From Bettongia penicillata ogilbyi (lineage: Eukaryota > Chordata > Mammalia > Diprotodontia > Potoroidae), in contig JAJHZJ010000008.1 of assembly GCA_023548195.1 (NCBI GenBank), forward strand, positions 5,108,215-5,172,214: a stretch of DNA of 64,000 bases, given 5' to 3'. Both the position numbers and the translations under genes were made by a program. Positions 9,886 to 20,899 of the stretch are shown here, one piece after another; the first letter of the stretch is position 1, and the number at the start of each line of letters is the position of its first letter. The notes under the pieces were generated by a model that saw only the letters and a list, made by a program, of their open reading frames with translations, was not told the origin of the DNA and searched no databases.

Positions 9886-10925
9886 TTCTTTTGAATTTCA
9901 GGTAATTCTTTATTCCTTTAGAATATTCTAAATCTAAGTGTTGCTATCTCTTCTCATAGTCTCACCTCTTTTTTCCTCTCCTCTTTCCATGTTTTCCTCC
10001 TTTCTCTTTTTTCTTACTTCCTAACCCATATATAATATAGAATGAAAGAATCTTTGTACCTTTTCCTTGATTTAAAAATAAGTGAGCTGAACATTTTTAT
10101 TTATCTATTAAAAGACCCATTCACTTAAATTAATATCTTGATTTTTGTCATTGGGTTCCCTGTTACCTCTAGCTTAAATAGTCAGTTTAAGAAGATACCT
10201 CTTTGATCGGTTAGCTGGGTGTTGCTGATGTCTGCCTATAGAAACTGGAGGCTAGAAGGTACTTTGAGGCATGCTACGCACTTCTAGTCAGGGTTATAGA
10301 GCAGAAGTGAACCTACTGCGTGAGCAGAATGGTATAATCACTCCTATTCACCTCTCCTCTCCCCCGTTTTCACCACTCCCTCCAGACACCCTATTAGTAA
10401 CTCATCAGTAATCTAGATGGGTTTCCCAGGATAAATAATCTTTTCTCTGTTTTGGGAAGTTGTAATAAAAAGAATCAATAACTATTTTTGTAGCTCTGAA
10501 CCCCCAGCCAAAGACAGCAAACACTTGGCAAACATGTTAGTTTTTAATCTTTCTCCCTTCTTTGAAGATCATCCACTTCAGTGTTCTCCTCCCAAATGAA
10601 ATACCAATAAATATGCCCAGATTAGCAAATTCCTTTGGTTAACAGGCTTAAAAAGGAAACAGTAAGTGGTTTAAAACAAAGCAAGGTAAACAGACTTTCC
10701 TCAGTGCCCTAGGGAAAAGTCTTCTGGACTCTCAAGAGGGAGACGTGGGGAGAAAGGAAGTACAGAATTACAGCGTTGGGGAAAATTCTCTGGGTACAGA
10801 AGGGAGTATAGCAAAATAGTCTTGCCCTGAGACCTGATCCGAACCTTTCCAACATGGTAGAATCTGTGAGATCTCATGATCCAATAGCATAGCCTTCAGG
10901 AGCCCAGGGTCAGTCACATCAGTGC
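9886..10925. other. Unassigned non-coding DNA
   Basis: About 1 kb with no repeat family, exon or RNA structure that I can name. It has no open frame longer than 60 codons and its composition is ordinary. Confidence 0.4.
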
Positions 10926-10929
10926 CATA

Positions 10930-11222
10930 AAGATAGCATTAAAGCATGAAAAAAATAAAAGGATACGCATGCGTGATGGACAGACAATGATCTCTCCTTG
11001 CAGACAATACAATCATTTATCAGAAAAATCTGAAAGTCCGAACAACAAAACTAATGAGATAATAAATAACTTTAGCAAGGAAGCCACTTATAAAGTGAAC
11101 ACACAACATGAGATACATTTGTATATCCCACCAAGGGAGATAAAGGGAGTTAATTTAAAAGAGAACTATCACTTACACTAATCACAAATACTGACTATTT
11201 AGGTATTAACCTATTAAAGCAT
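10930..11222 (+). pseudogene. L1 ORF2 reverse transcriptase fragment (old)
   Basis: The plus strand reads ADNTIIYQKNLK-type text at about 11000-11030, a decayed FADD-box region of L1 ORF2. NNFSKEATYKVNTQHEIHLY follows in another frame, then LGINLLKH near 11200. The catalytic second Asp has become Asn and there are frameshifts. It ends where a palindromic MITE begins at 11231. Confidence 0.6.
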
Positions 11223-11230
11223 ACAATATC

Positions 11231-11427
11231 CAGGGGAGGGAAACCTGTGGCCTTCAGGCCACATGTGGTCCTGTAGGTCCTCAACTGTGGCCCTTGGACT
11301 GAATCCAAACTTCCCAGAACAAATCCCTTAATAAAAAGATTTGTTCTGGAAAACTTGGATTCAGTCAAAAGACTGCACCCAAGGACCTAGAAGGACACGT
11401 AACCTAAAGGCAGATTCCTCACCCCTG
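11231..11427. mobile_element. Palindromic hAT-like MITE
   Basis: About 97 bp of the left half (starting caggggagggaaacctgtgg) recur as an imperfect inverted copy in the right half (ending gattcctcacccctg). They are joined by a short AT loop near 11330. Terminal inverted repeats of CAGGGG type point to a hAT MITE. The flanking 8-mers do not match, so the target duplication is lost or misplaced. A single-strand transcript would fold into one long hairpin. Confidence 0.75.
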
Positions 11428-11762
11428 CACTAATAGCTTAAAGATAATTTCAGAATAATTTTTGCCAGAATTTAAGGAACAATTTAGAGACAGGCCTTGT
11501 GTATAGCTAGCGCAATCAATTATAGTGAAAATGTCAATAATTTTCAATTGATTTATACATCTAACATACTAGTCAACACCGATCACATTCTTTGACCCAC
11601 AGATCTCTATAGTAGGACTATAGTCTATATATAATGCAATTAAATAGGAAACCAAGACAGAAAGATATACAAAACTAGAGATACTTTACTTACTGTAGAA
11701 AAAATATTATAAACACCCTATATGTCCAGTACTTGTGGAATGTTTGAAAAGAGTATGGTATA

Positions 11763-11945
11763 TCACTGTAATTGTATATCAAATAAGAATGTTTTCCCAA
11801 AGGAGAGAACAGGGTGCTTGACAGTGTCCAATGTTGCAGAAAGGTCAGGAAGGGTAAAGACTTTTAAATGGACATCTACTTTAGCAATGAAAAGATCACT
11901 GTACTGTTGCAGGAAGTACTCACATTGGTAAAAGCCCTGACACAA
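11763..11945 (-). pseudogene. CR1/L2-class LINE reverse transcriptase motif A fragment
   Basis: A 60-codon minus-strand frame contains FTLPDLSATLDTVKHPVLS. This fits the RT motif A context (normally DLSAAFDTVDHxLL) of CR1/L2-class LINEs; the catalytic Asp of the DLSA box is retained. The surrounding sequence is the same ancient LINE seen at 50-1215 and 42540-43260. Confidence 0.65.
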
Positions 11946-12064
11946 CTAAGCAATGACATCAAACTCTCACTATAGCAAACATTTCTAAAATTGTCAGAGA
12001 GAAGTGGTGAAACTGGACCCTTTACTGGTAATCTGTTTTTAGTGGGAGTGCTTCTAAAGTTTCT

Positions 12065-12710
12065 CCACATCACATGTTAACTCCTTTTTTTCTCTTTTTC
12101 CCCAATGACATGTTTTAAATCAGGACCTTAAATCAGATAGTAAATGCTTTCATTTCCTAGTAACTGCCATTTCAACATTTCAGTTAGTTAGTGTTAGCTC
12201 CTGATTAATTACTCTCTTCCCATTAGTTTGTGTGTGTATGACACATGTATACATAAACACATAAATACATTATATATATACATGCCCCTATACATACAGA
12301 AACATGAATATATGGAAATTGCCAAGACTACTTTAGTGCAGCTTTAGAAAAATCCCAGGATTCCCAGTAGTACACCACAGGCTAGACACTTCTGGTTTCC
12401 CAGCATGAGAATTATTCCAATTACAGATGTTTTCAGGTACTCTAGATGCTCTCTACAGTGACTCTCTAAGGCGGCCCCACATGGCCATTCCCCACAACCA
12501 CCATCCCTCCTCTGAATCTGCACCATTTGTATGATGTAGTCCTTGTGTGAGTGTCCTTGTGGGAGACTTGAGAGTCTCTTGTCTCATACATGTCCTCCAA
12601 TGACTGGAAGTTCTGCCTTTGTTAGACCTGTAAATAGAACAAAACAGTACTGGAATCTTTTATTATAGAGACAGCGAGTGGAGGCAATCTCCTTTCCTAT
12701 TACACAAGTT
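12065..12710. other. Unassigned non-coding DNA with AT microsatellite
   Basis: An alternating tatata/catac tract lies at about 12235-12310. The rest shows no recognised repeat or exon. Confidence 0.4.
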
Positions 12711-12711
12711 G

Positions 12712-12962
12712 TTATTCATTACTTTCAGTCATGGTCAACTCTCTGTGACCCGATTTGGAATTTTCTTGGCAGAGATGCAGAGTGGTTTATTATTTCCTTC
12801 TCCAGCTCATTTTACGGATGAGGAAACTGAGGCAAACAAGGTTAAGTGACTTGCCCAGAGTTACATAGGCAGTAAAGGTCTAGGACTGGATTTGAAGTCA
12901 GGAAGATAAGTCTTCCTCACTTCAGGGCTGGCCCTCTATCTACTGAGTCTCCTAGCTGCCCT
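12712..12962 (-). mobile_element. Marsupial tRNA-derived SINE, nearly full length
   Basis: Antisense copy of the family at 9635-9885. It shows 'atggtcaactctctgtgacc', 'cattttacggatgaggaaac', 'ttaagtgacttgcccagagt' and ends in 'gagtctcctagctgccc', the reverse complement of the tRNA-like head. Confidence 0.85.
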
Positions 12963-13289
12963 TACATGTAAGTAGCCTCTTTTACAGGTAAGTCAGTTCC
13001 CCCAGCCCACTTCTGTACCAGCAACAACCTGGGTTTCCCAGAGTGACGTTGGCTACATTTCTCCTTCAGGGTTCTGAAAGTATCTGAAAAGTTATGGGAT
13101 TTTCTTTAATGCTATTAGATTGAGGTCCTATTCTAGCACGTTTTCCCAGTAGCGATAACTTAGTGTTAGTTAATAGTTCCTCACTATCATCAATAACAAA
13201 TATTAGTTATTAGTTATTTTTAGTTACTAATAACTAAATAGTAATGTTTCTCTTTTACCCAGGAACCCTGAGGGTCTTCCCCTCTCAGT

Positions 13290-13606
13290 TTGATTTTTTT
13301 TTAATTAAAGGGCCCATCCCTTGAGTAACTTAAAGAAGCCTATTCATTGAATAGGTGTATCTCACTCAACATGAGAAGGTGATAAGACCTTAGCCTGAAA
13401 GGACCAGGGTCTCCCATTGCATCCTGGGCCATCTCTAGTCATCCTGATGAATATCATGCCATTGGACCCAGATGGCTCAGGAGGAGAAGGTGAAGCTGGT
13501 GATGTTGCACAGCCCTCCCTCACTCTAATCAAAGTCAACTGCAAGTCATGTTGTCATCTTGATGTCAAGGCCCTCTTTGACAATGAAAGACAAACACAAC
13601 TACAAC
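13290..13606 (+). mobile_element. RTE-mobilised SINE (MAR1-like), near full length
   Basis: It aligns along its whole length with the reverse complement of 57265-57575: 'attaaagggcccatcccttg', 'gaccagggtctcccattgca', 'ggacccagatggctcaggag', 'cagccctccctcactctaat'. Its 3' end, 'gacaatgaaagacaaacaca' followed by CAACTACAACTAC, resembles the RTE 3' tail (compare 2853-2890). A SINE borrowing an RTE tail is expected to use RTE reverse transcriptase. An apparent open frame inside it is incidental. Confidence 0.8.
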
Positions 13607-13619
13607 TACCAAAGATTAG

Positions 13620-14380
13620 CATCTCATTATCAATCTGATGAGTTGACACCTCTTTGATATCATTGATAAATATTTACAAAGAACTATTTACTGAAAGGAT
13701 ATAGCAAAAACCATAGCCTTCTCTGCCCATCCCCTCCCTGAAACTAGACTCCACTTTGCTCTCTCTCACCTTAGTCCTTTGGGAAAGTGAGCTCAAATTC
13801 AAAGTGCTTTAAAGCACTACTAAGTTTACATCTGGTTTCAGTTAAGCCAATGGATGAACCCATCTCCTGCTTGCAAGTTGTGGTATTCCAGTCACTAGGT
13901 CAATCCACTGCTGCACTGGGTCAAACAGTTTGCTCCTCAGGGTTCTGGTGGCTGTGGCTGATAGCAAATTTTGCTGGGTGTTCTGACCTAGCTCACAGAG
14001 TCATTCTGTTTCTAACCTTCTTTAACTGAAGAATAAGAAAGAACAGATGCATCAGGAACAGAAGCAATATAGGTTCCATATGTTCCAGGTCACATGGCAC
14101 TCAGGTGGGGATAGGATGTAGCCCACAGCAGTTTTTGCCTTGCTTGTCACCAAGGAAGAGAGAGGTAATCAGTCTCCACACTCAGCTCTGTGTCAGTAAT
14201 CAATTAAAAGGTTTTTCTTCATTACTCAGTAAGTGGATAGGACACACTCACAGAAAACCTGTGTGGGCTCTGAAATGGCTTGCTTTGTGGGGTGCCATCA
14301 GGTGGAAAAGGATTCCAGAACTGGGACCTCACTGGCCAGTCCTCTTCCTCCCTCCTAATGCATAAAGTTCTAAAATCATA
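13620..14380. other. Unassigned non-coding DNA
   Basis: No recognised element. Short overlapping open frames (80-86 codons) have no domain-like features. Confidence 0.4.
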
Positions 14381-14384
14381 GGAT

Positions 14385-14500
14385 TCAAAGCTGAAATGAC
14401 CCTTCATACCATCTTGCCCAATGTTGTCTTTTTCCAGGTCTGGAAACTAAGGTCTACAGAAGTGGAGACTTGCCCAAGGTCATGTAGCTAGATGGCACTA
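14385..14500 (-). mobile_element. MIR-type SINE
   Basis: Text 'ggtctggaaactaaggtcta' followed by 'gagacttgcccaaggtcatg' and 'tagctagatggca' is an antisense MIR core. Confidence 0.65.
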
Positions 14501-14774
14501 TCTCCTTCTTCCTCAGGCCACTAGAGATAAGCAAATATTTTGTTTGCTTTATCAAAAACAGCTCTTGATGTCAGCATGATTCCTATTAAACCACTGCTTA
14601 TAGTGGTGTCTAATAGTGCCCATAGTGTTGATGATTCTTTGTGCCCAAACTACAGGGTCTCAATTGTCTATATTGGTGGCTACAGGTAAAATTCCCATTT
14701 AGCAAGCCCTGACCACTCTTCATGGCTTAGTTCAAATTCCCTCTTCCTTCTCTATAAGGTTTTATCTGACAGAC

Positions 14775-15090
14775 CATACAATGTGGCTTGGTGGACAGTT
14801 ATAGGATCAGGATGAAGGCTTAAAAATATTTTTTCTGAACAATTGTTAATATGTGACTATAAAGCAAATCATTTAACTCCTCAGCCTCATTTTCCTCATT
14901 ATGAAATATGGATAATAATGTACTTACCTTACAGGATTGCTATGGGACTCAAATGAGATCCTGGATCCTAAAGTGCTTTGGAAACTTTAAAGTGTTTTAT
15001 ATATGTATACATATATACATATATATTGATTATGATTGCTATCTGACTACTGGGGATATAGTAGGTGCTTAACACTTGTTGATTTATTTT
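14775..15090 (+). mobile_element. MIR/Ther-type SINE, long copy
   Basis: The body is clear: 'atcatttaactcctcagcct', 'ttcctcattatgaaatatgg', 'cttaccttacaggattgcta', 'gatcctaaagtgctttgg', ending near an ATAC microsatellite and 'gtaggtgcttaacacttg'. Confidence 0.7.
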
Positions 15091-15099
15091 TTTCCTTCT

Positions 15100-15930
15100 T
15101 CCTCTGGTTATTTACTGTATACTTATACACATGCTGACAGGGAACATGATAACCTAATACTGAACCTGAGTAAAAAACTTAGAGAGGGAGGTTCAAAAAC
15201 ACAACAATCAGCTGATTTATTTGGCATATATTATGTGACTATCACTTTGTTAGGCACTTTGGGGAGAAGAAGAGCTATCATTCACCTAGGAAATAATCTT
15301 AATTCAAGAACTACTATGTTAAGAACTGAGAGACATACAAGTTTAGATAAGGCATGGACTGTGCCCTCAGGTGACTATAACATATATAATGACCATAGAA
15401 AGATAATAGTAATGATAACAATATCAACATTGATGGCAAAATACATAATATTACATGATAAATATGTTGTGATTTACAAAACAAAGGAAAGGTACAAAAT
15501 GAGAGGGAAAGCTCAATGTATATTCAATCAGGAGGCAAAGTGTAATTTATTTTGGCTGGAGTGTAAAATGCCTAAAGACATGGCTAGGATGAATTGAGAT
15601 TGGAAGGGTAAGCTGTCATAAAATCATGGAACACCTTAAATGCCAATAAAGGACTTTGAACTTTACTTGGTAATCTGTAGTAACAACAAGGGCATACAGA
15701 GACAATCTTTAATTGCACAGTTGTCTCAAGGACCTTCTGGACCAGTGTCAGAAGTAGCTGAGGTAAAGATTCATCTGGAAGTCAAGTCATATCTGGACAT
15801 GAACTTGGTGGGTCAATGAATGTTATGTAAGAATTGTACTGAGTGAGCCTACTGTTTGTTACATAGAGAATTTTGTACGAGAAGAGTGGGAGTGCGGTGG
15901 GAGGGTCCGGGAAGGATTAGGGTTTGTGCA
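15100..15930. other. Unassigned DNA containing a chance 173-codon frame
   Basis: The plus-strand frame at 15076-15597 starts inside a SINE tail. It has no conserved domain, signal peptide or homologue I recognise. Text near 15610-15690 ('aaatcatggaacaccttaa' and 'ggactttgaactttactt') resembles a widespread old mammalian repeat, which argues against a gene. Confidence 0.4.
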
Positions 15931-15934
15931 TATT

Positions 15935-16080
15935 TTTGCTATATCTTTGATGTAAATATTATTTTATAAAAGCTAATTAATGTTAAGTGGTTAAACTGCA
16001 CTGAAGTATTGCTCACTGTCACCTAACAATAGGTGAATATCCCTGGTAGGGGCTCAAGCTGAAGGCAATAGAGATGTGAG
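15935..16080 (+). repeat. Dispersed repeat, copy 1 of 2
   Basis: It shares order and text with 52955-53125: 'ataaaagctaattaatg' against 'aaaaagctaattgatgg', then 'agtggttaaac' against 'catcggttaaac', then 'ggcaatagagatg' against 'acaattagggatga'. Identity is moderate. A solo LTR-like or other interspersed repeat is possible; I cannot name it. Confidence 0.45.
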
Positions 16081-16269
16081 GGTATTTCTAATCCTTCAGG
16101 GTACAAAGGGACCCTGAGGGACAGAAGTAGTTTGCCTGGCTCTGGAAAAGTAAGCCAGAGTGTATTTGTTACCAAGCAAAAAGGGATTCATGGTAGGTTT
16201 TTGAACAGAGGAGTATACAGTCATATACATATAGTACATATGTACAGAGAGTACATACAACACTGGATG

Positions 16270-16430
16270 CATAGTATATAAGGAACTGGATTTAGACAAG
16301 GAAGAAATGGGTTCAGATCCTGTCCCAGACGTTAGCTGTATAATGGTGGATCTTTATTTCTTCATCTGTAAACTGCTGGACTGAACAGCTCCTAAGGTTC
16401 CTTTTAGTTTTAAATCTATGATCCTAGAAA
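16270..16430 (+). mobile_element. MIR-like SINE
   Basis: Order 'gaaatgggttcagatcctgt', 'cagacgttagctgtataatg', 'tttcttcatctgtaaactgc', 'ctaaggttccttttagttt' matches marsupial MIR-related SINEs. Confidence 0.65.
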
Positions 16431-16434
16431 CCAA

Positions 16435-17500
16435 GCAATAGTAAACAGAGAACAGGCTATGCTGACGTTGTTAAATGAGTCTTTAAATAATTGTTAAGTT
16501 TTAAGGAAAACTCACAGTCAGATTGGGGAAAATTGAGGAATATCTTCAAAGGAGTTATGAGATAACTTTTTGGCCATGATTCAGGTACTAATGAGGAAAA
16601 AGAGTTTGATGTCAGTTTCAGAAATGGATGATCCTCCATTGATAAAGGATACTAGAAGAACAAAACTAAGAGGTCTTCTGGTCATATCATTAAGGCCCCA
16701 GGGATTTAAAAGGGCACCCCTTTTGTCCTGAAAAGAAATGGTGACAGGAGAAGAGGAAGGGTTAAGATCTTATTCCATGCTATGAGTTCACAAACAAGAT
16801 GTCAGACTGGTATGGGCAAGATTACACAGGGTGGAGACTGAATGACAGCCAAGCTGTTCAGGCCATCAATAATTTGCCTGAACATCATGTGACAAAATAG
16901 GGTCCCCCACCCAAGGGCATCCCCTAACTGCCTGCATGGCTGCCCATGCTACAACTGGGTATCAGGAAACTTCTCACTGTTTTTAGTCAACAGAGAAAAA
17001 GGCTCAGAGTTCATGTCCCTGGTCCAGTATGCAGAGCGCATTCAAGCTGCTTCTGGTGTTGGGGAACTCTGGGGAACAGGCCAGGTGTAGTGGCAATGAC
17101 TCATAAGCACAATCTCATGTTCCTATTAGCTTGACACAGGTTGGAGGTATTTGTATTTGTCATCCTCTCCCTTTCTAGTCTGGGGGCTCTTTGTCTAGTC
17201 AGTGAGCCTTAAGGGAGACATTTTCCCTTCAGTCATAGTCATTCATTCAACAGTCATTCATTCATGATACTGACATTCGTTCTTGTGGACAACATGAGCG
17301 TGCATCTGGACGATCTACCTAATGTTCTAGGCTTATTGCATGTTTTTCTTCACAGATTCTGTTTCCATCAGACTGACTTCCTCACTGTTCCCTGGTTCAT
17401 CTTTTATCTTTCTGCCTTTGAAAATCTGTCCTTTGTGCCTGAAATGTGCTCTCGCCTCACTGTGTGATGCTATGTGATATAATGGATAGAATGCTGTGCC
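16435..17500. other. Unassigned non-coding DNA
   Basis: No named repeat or exon seen. Sequence complexity is ordinary and no long open frame is present. Confidence 0.4.
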
Positions 17501-17504
17501 TTCT

Positions 17505-19576
17505 GTCTATTACACACTCCCTTTAACTACCATAACAATGAAAAAATTTTTAGGAATTCCAAATATCACCCTCCCATGTAAGAATGCAAACAGTTCAACC
17601 TCATTAAGTCTTGTGTCTTTTCATCAAGAATGCCTGAAAGTCTTCTGTTTCATTGAATAGCCACTTTTTCCCCCTGAAGAATTATACTTAGTTTCACTAG
17701 GCAGGTGATTCTTGGTTGTAACCCTGGTTCCCTTGCCCCTGAAACATTCTAAGTCCTTTGATCCTTTAATGTAGAAGTTGTCAAATCTTCTGTCATCCTG
17801 ACTGTGACTCCACAACACCTGATATGTCTCCCTCTGGCAGCATGCAATATTTTCTCCTTGGTCTGGGAACTTTGAAATTCAGCCATAATATTCCTGGGAG
17901 TTTTCATCTTGGGATTTCCTTCAGGAGGTGATTAGTAGATTCTCTCCATTTTTCTCTTTTACTCTCTGGTTCTAGAATATCAGGGCAGCTTTTCTTGATA
18001 ATTTCTTAAAAGATGATGTCTAGGTTCTTTCCTTGATTATGGCTTTCAGGTAGCCCAACAATTTTCAAATTAGCTTTCCTGGATCTATTCTTCAGGTCAG
18101 TTGCCCCTCCATTGAGATATTTCACATTGTCCTCTATTTTTTTCATCCTTTTGGTCCTTTTCCACTGCGTCTTGATTTCCCATAAAGTCGCTAGCCTTCA
18201 CTTGCTCAACTCCAGTTTTTAAGGCAGTATTCTTCAGCGAGCTCTCATACTTCCCTTACCACCTGGCTAATTCTATCCTTCAAGGAGTTCCCCTCTTCAG
18301 TGAATTCCTGCACCAAATTCCATCTGGTCAACCCCACTCTTTAAGGTATTCTTCTCCCCATTGGCTCCTTGTACCTTTTTTTTTTTCACCATTTGGCCCA
18401 CTCCACTCCCTAAGGTGTTATTTTTCTCAGCATGTTCTCCTGGCTCCTTTACCAAACTCTTGACTCATTCTTCATGATCTTCTTGCATCACTCTCATTTT
18501 TCCTCCCAATCCATTCTCATGACTTCCCAAATCCCCTCTGAGCTCCTCCATAACCTGAGACCAATTCACTTTCTTCTTGGAAACTTTGGATGAGGAGCCT
18601 TGACTTTGTGGTCTTCTTCTGAGTATGCGTTTTGATCTCCCCTATCACCATAGTAACTTTCTATGGTTAGAATTTTTTTTTTTTCTGTTTGCTCATTTTC
18701 CCAGTCCATTACTAGACTTTTAATTTTTTGTTAAATAAAGTAGGGCTCACTCCCAGAGTGGAGAGTGAACTGTCCTAAGCTTCAGGAATTTTGTGCAGTT
18801 ATTTTCAGAGATACTTCTAGGGACCTGTAAGTTTCCAGTTCTTCCAAGATAGTATGATCTAAGGAGAGGTGTTTTCTATTCTCCTGTCCTGTGTTCTGGT
18901 CTATGGTTACAAGCACTCTTTTCTGCCCTGGTACTGTGATGAGGGTCCCTGCTCCACTGTGGTCACAAGTTCTGACATGTTAGTGCTCCTCCTTGCCCTT
19001 GGACTCCTTGCTCAGGACTGCCACACAGATTCAGGTATGTGCAAAGCAACAGAGTCTTGCCTTAGTGCTAGCAAAGACATCCCTGTGATCTCCTTCTCAT
19101 CACTTTATTGTGTGTGGGCTGAGAGCTCTGGAAGCAGCTGCTGCCTCTGCTGATTCAGTCCCTCCCAGGTCCTGCTCCTGGTATCCTGGCACAGCCTGTG
19201 CTCTACTCTCACCCAGGCATGAAAGACCTTTCCTACTTACCTTCTAAATTGGGTTTGATGTCTGTGGGCTGAAAGGTTGGAAAACCACCACTGCTGCTAC
19301 TGATTCAGTTACCCCGAGGTCTGCTCTGGGTTTGTTGTGACCCGGTCTGCACTGGTGCAGCCTGTGCTGGACGGCTACTCTCTTATTCTGTGCAACAGAC
19401 CTTTCTGCTGACATTCCAAGTTGTCTTGGGCTGGAAATTTGTTTCACTTCATCTTTTTTGTGGGTTCTGCCATCCTAGAATTTGTTAAGTGTCATTATTT
19501 AAAGGTATTTGGAAGGACTTGGCAGAGAGCTCAGGTGAGTGCCAGCCTTTACTCCACCATCTTGGTTCTGCCTCCC
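17505..19576 (-). mobile_element. L1/HAL1-type element with 5' UTR and ORF1 (old copy C)
   Basis: Minus-strand order is a 5' end with the CCAAGATGGTGGAGT motif (19551-19570), a 5' UTR, a degraded ORF1 coiled coil (about 18650-18200), then RRM and C-terminal domain text (about 18150-17620). The plus-strand phrases 'gatgatgtctaggttctttc' and 'aatatcagggcagcttttct' align with copies A and B. Many frameshifts make it clearly older than copies A and B. It stops shortly after ORF1 at about 17505 without a clear tail. Confidence 0.7.
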
Positions 19577-19626
19577 AATTTGTATCCTTCTAAGTCAATC
19601 TGCAGCCACATATGACTTTGTGGCCA

Positions 19627-19660
19627 TTGGTCTGATAGGTGTGATATGGTATCTCAGATA
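19627..19660 (-). mobile_element. Micro-fragment of L1 ORF2
   Basis: The stretch containing 'tctgataggtgtgatatggt' is identical over about 30 bp to L1 ORF2 text near 25071-25100. It directly abuts the left edge of the 138-bp repeat at 19662. Confidence 0.7.
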
Positions 19661-19661
19661 T

Positions 19662-19799
19662 CTTCATCTCTGTTCAAAATATGTATGCATACAACAGTTC
19701 ATGTTGTCATAAGTGGCCCCCAATCTACCAGAGGATTTTGGTCCAAAAGTTTGCCAAATGTTAGTGATCTAAAGCTCAGAACATGTGTATCCATATAAA
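19662..19799 (+). repeat. 138-bp direct repeat, copy 1
   Basis: It is colinear without gaps with 22055-22192; I count 5 substitutions over 138 positions. Both begin cttcatctctgttcaaa and end gtatccatataaa. Its left side is an L1 scrap and its right side differs from copy 2. Confidence 0.9.
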
Positions 19800-19849
19800 G
19801 TTTGACCCCACTGCTCTATACCATGTTAACCCAAGAGTATTGACTTCTG

Positions 19850-19920
19850 AGACTGCTTTTTACCTTGCCTGGTACATAGTAAGTGCTAAATAAGTATTTG
19901 TTGAATGAAGGAATTATAAT
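19850..19920 (+). mobile_element. L2/MIR 3' terminus
   Basis: The text 'gcctggtacatagtaagtgc' followed by 'taaataagtatttgttgaat' is the shared L2/MIR 3' end. Confidence 0.65.
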
Positions 19921-20279
19921 TTGGCCCTCAAAGAGCAAGAAAGCATATACACAAATAGCTACAATAAAAGGTAATATGTAATTAGTGTTAGAGGAACAGT
20001 GTTAAAAATACTAAGCATTCACTTCTACCTGGAGTAATTCCATTTGTTGCTTCTGTGCTAGGTAGGGGTGAAGAAGAAACTGAAGGTTGAATTAATCCCC
20101 ATGTGGGTGTTCATGAGCAACGTGATGGATTGGAGAAATAATCTTGTGTGTGAAAGAGAGAGGTGACAATCCATTCCTGGGGTTCCAGTGGTTCATTCCC
20201 TTGAAAAGGACAGTGTCCCCAAAGCCACTGTGATAACTGTTGGGAAACAAAAACAAGGAGATGCAACTTCTCCAGGATT

Positions 20280-20430
20280 GGATGTCCTGATGGACTGGAG
20301 ACTGCACTGGTCTTGGAGTCAGGAAATTGGATTTCAAGTCCTGGGTCTAATATTCATTAGCTTTATTAGGCAAATCACATAAACTCACTTGCTTCAGTTA
20401 AAAAAATGGAGATATAGTTGAATTGTTTAT
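20280..20430 (+). mobile_element. MIR-like SINE
   Basis: The order 'gactgcactggtcttggagt', 'caggaaattggatttcaagt' and 'aggcaaatcacataaactca' fits a MIR-type tRNA-derived SINE. Confidence 0.55.
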
Positions 20431-20544
20431 TCTAGGGTTGTGCCAGAAAACACAACATGAATGTGTGCTTTTAGACATTATTTCTTCAGCCTGAATTTAT
20501 ATTAATTAGCTTCTTCAGCAGCTGTATCATGCTCTTACCTCATA

Positions 20545-20888
20545 TGGGCATACCTTGGAGATATTGTGGGTTCAGTGGGTTGGTGGAGCAATCAGAAAAC
20601 AACATTTATCAATTAAGTTTATGGCTTATATGGGTGTAATGGTCCAAAACAATTAAAATAGTGACATCAAAGATCACTGATCACAGATCATCATAAGAGA
20701 TATAAACAAAGAAAATGTTTGAAATATTGTGGGAATTACCAATATGTGACACAATGTGAGCGCATGCGTTGGAAAATGGTGTCAATAGACTTGCCCAATG
20801 CAGGGTTGCCACAACCCTTCAATTTGTAAAAAAACACAATATTGGCAAAGTATAATAAAGCAAAGCTGAATAAAATACAGTATGCCTG
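20545..20888. mobile_element. Tigger1-like (Tc1/mariner) internal-deletion derivative
   Basis: The left end TGGGCATACCTTGGAGATAT and the right end, finishing in 'cagtatgcctg', are inverted termini of Tigger1 type. The element sits between TA dinucleotides (20543-20544 and 20889-20890), as pogo/Tigger insertions do. The interior keeps only the Tigger1 3' sub-terminal region ('agatcactgatcacagatca', 'gacttgcccaatgcagggtt') and lacks all transposase coding sequence. A 76-codon minus-strand frame across it is incidental. Confidence 0.85.
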
Positions 20889-20899
20889 TACTGAGCTCA

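Noticed and set aside
11223..11435. Target duplication for the palindromic MITE
   Set aside because: The flanking 8-mers acaatatc and cactaata do not match, so I do not claim a duplication.
15076..15597. 173-codon plus-strand open frame
   Set aside because: It starts in a SINE tail, includes text of an old interspersed repeat and shows no recognisable protein feature. At this AT content and window size one such frame by chance is expected.
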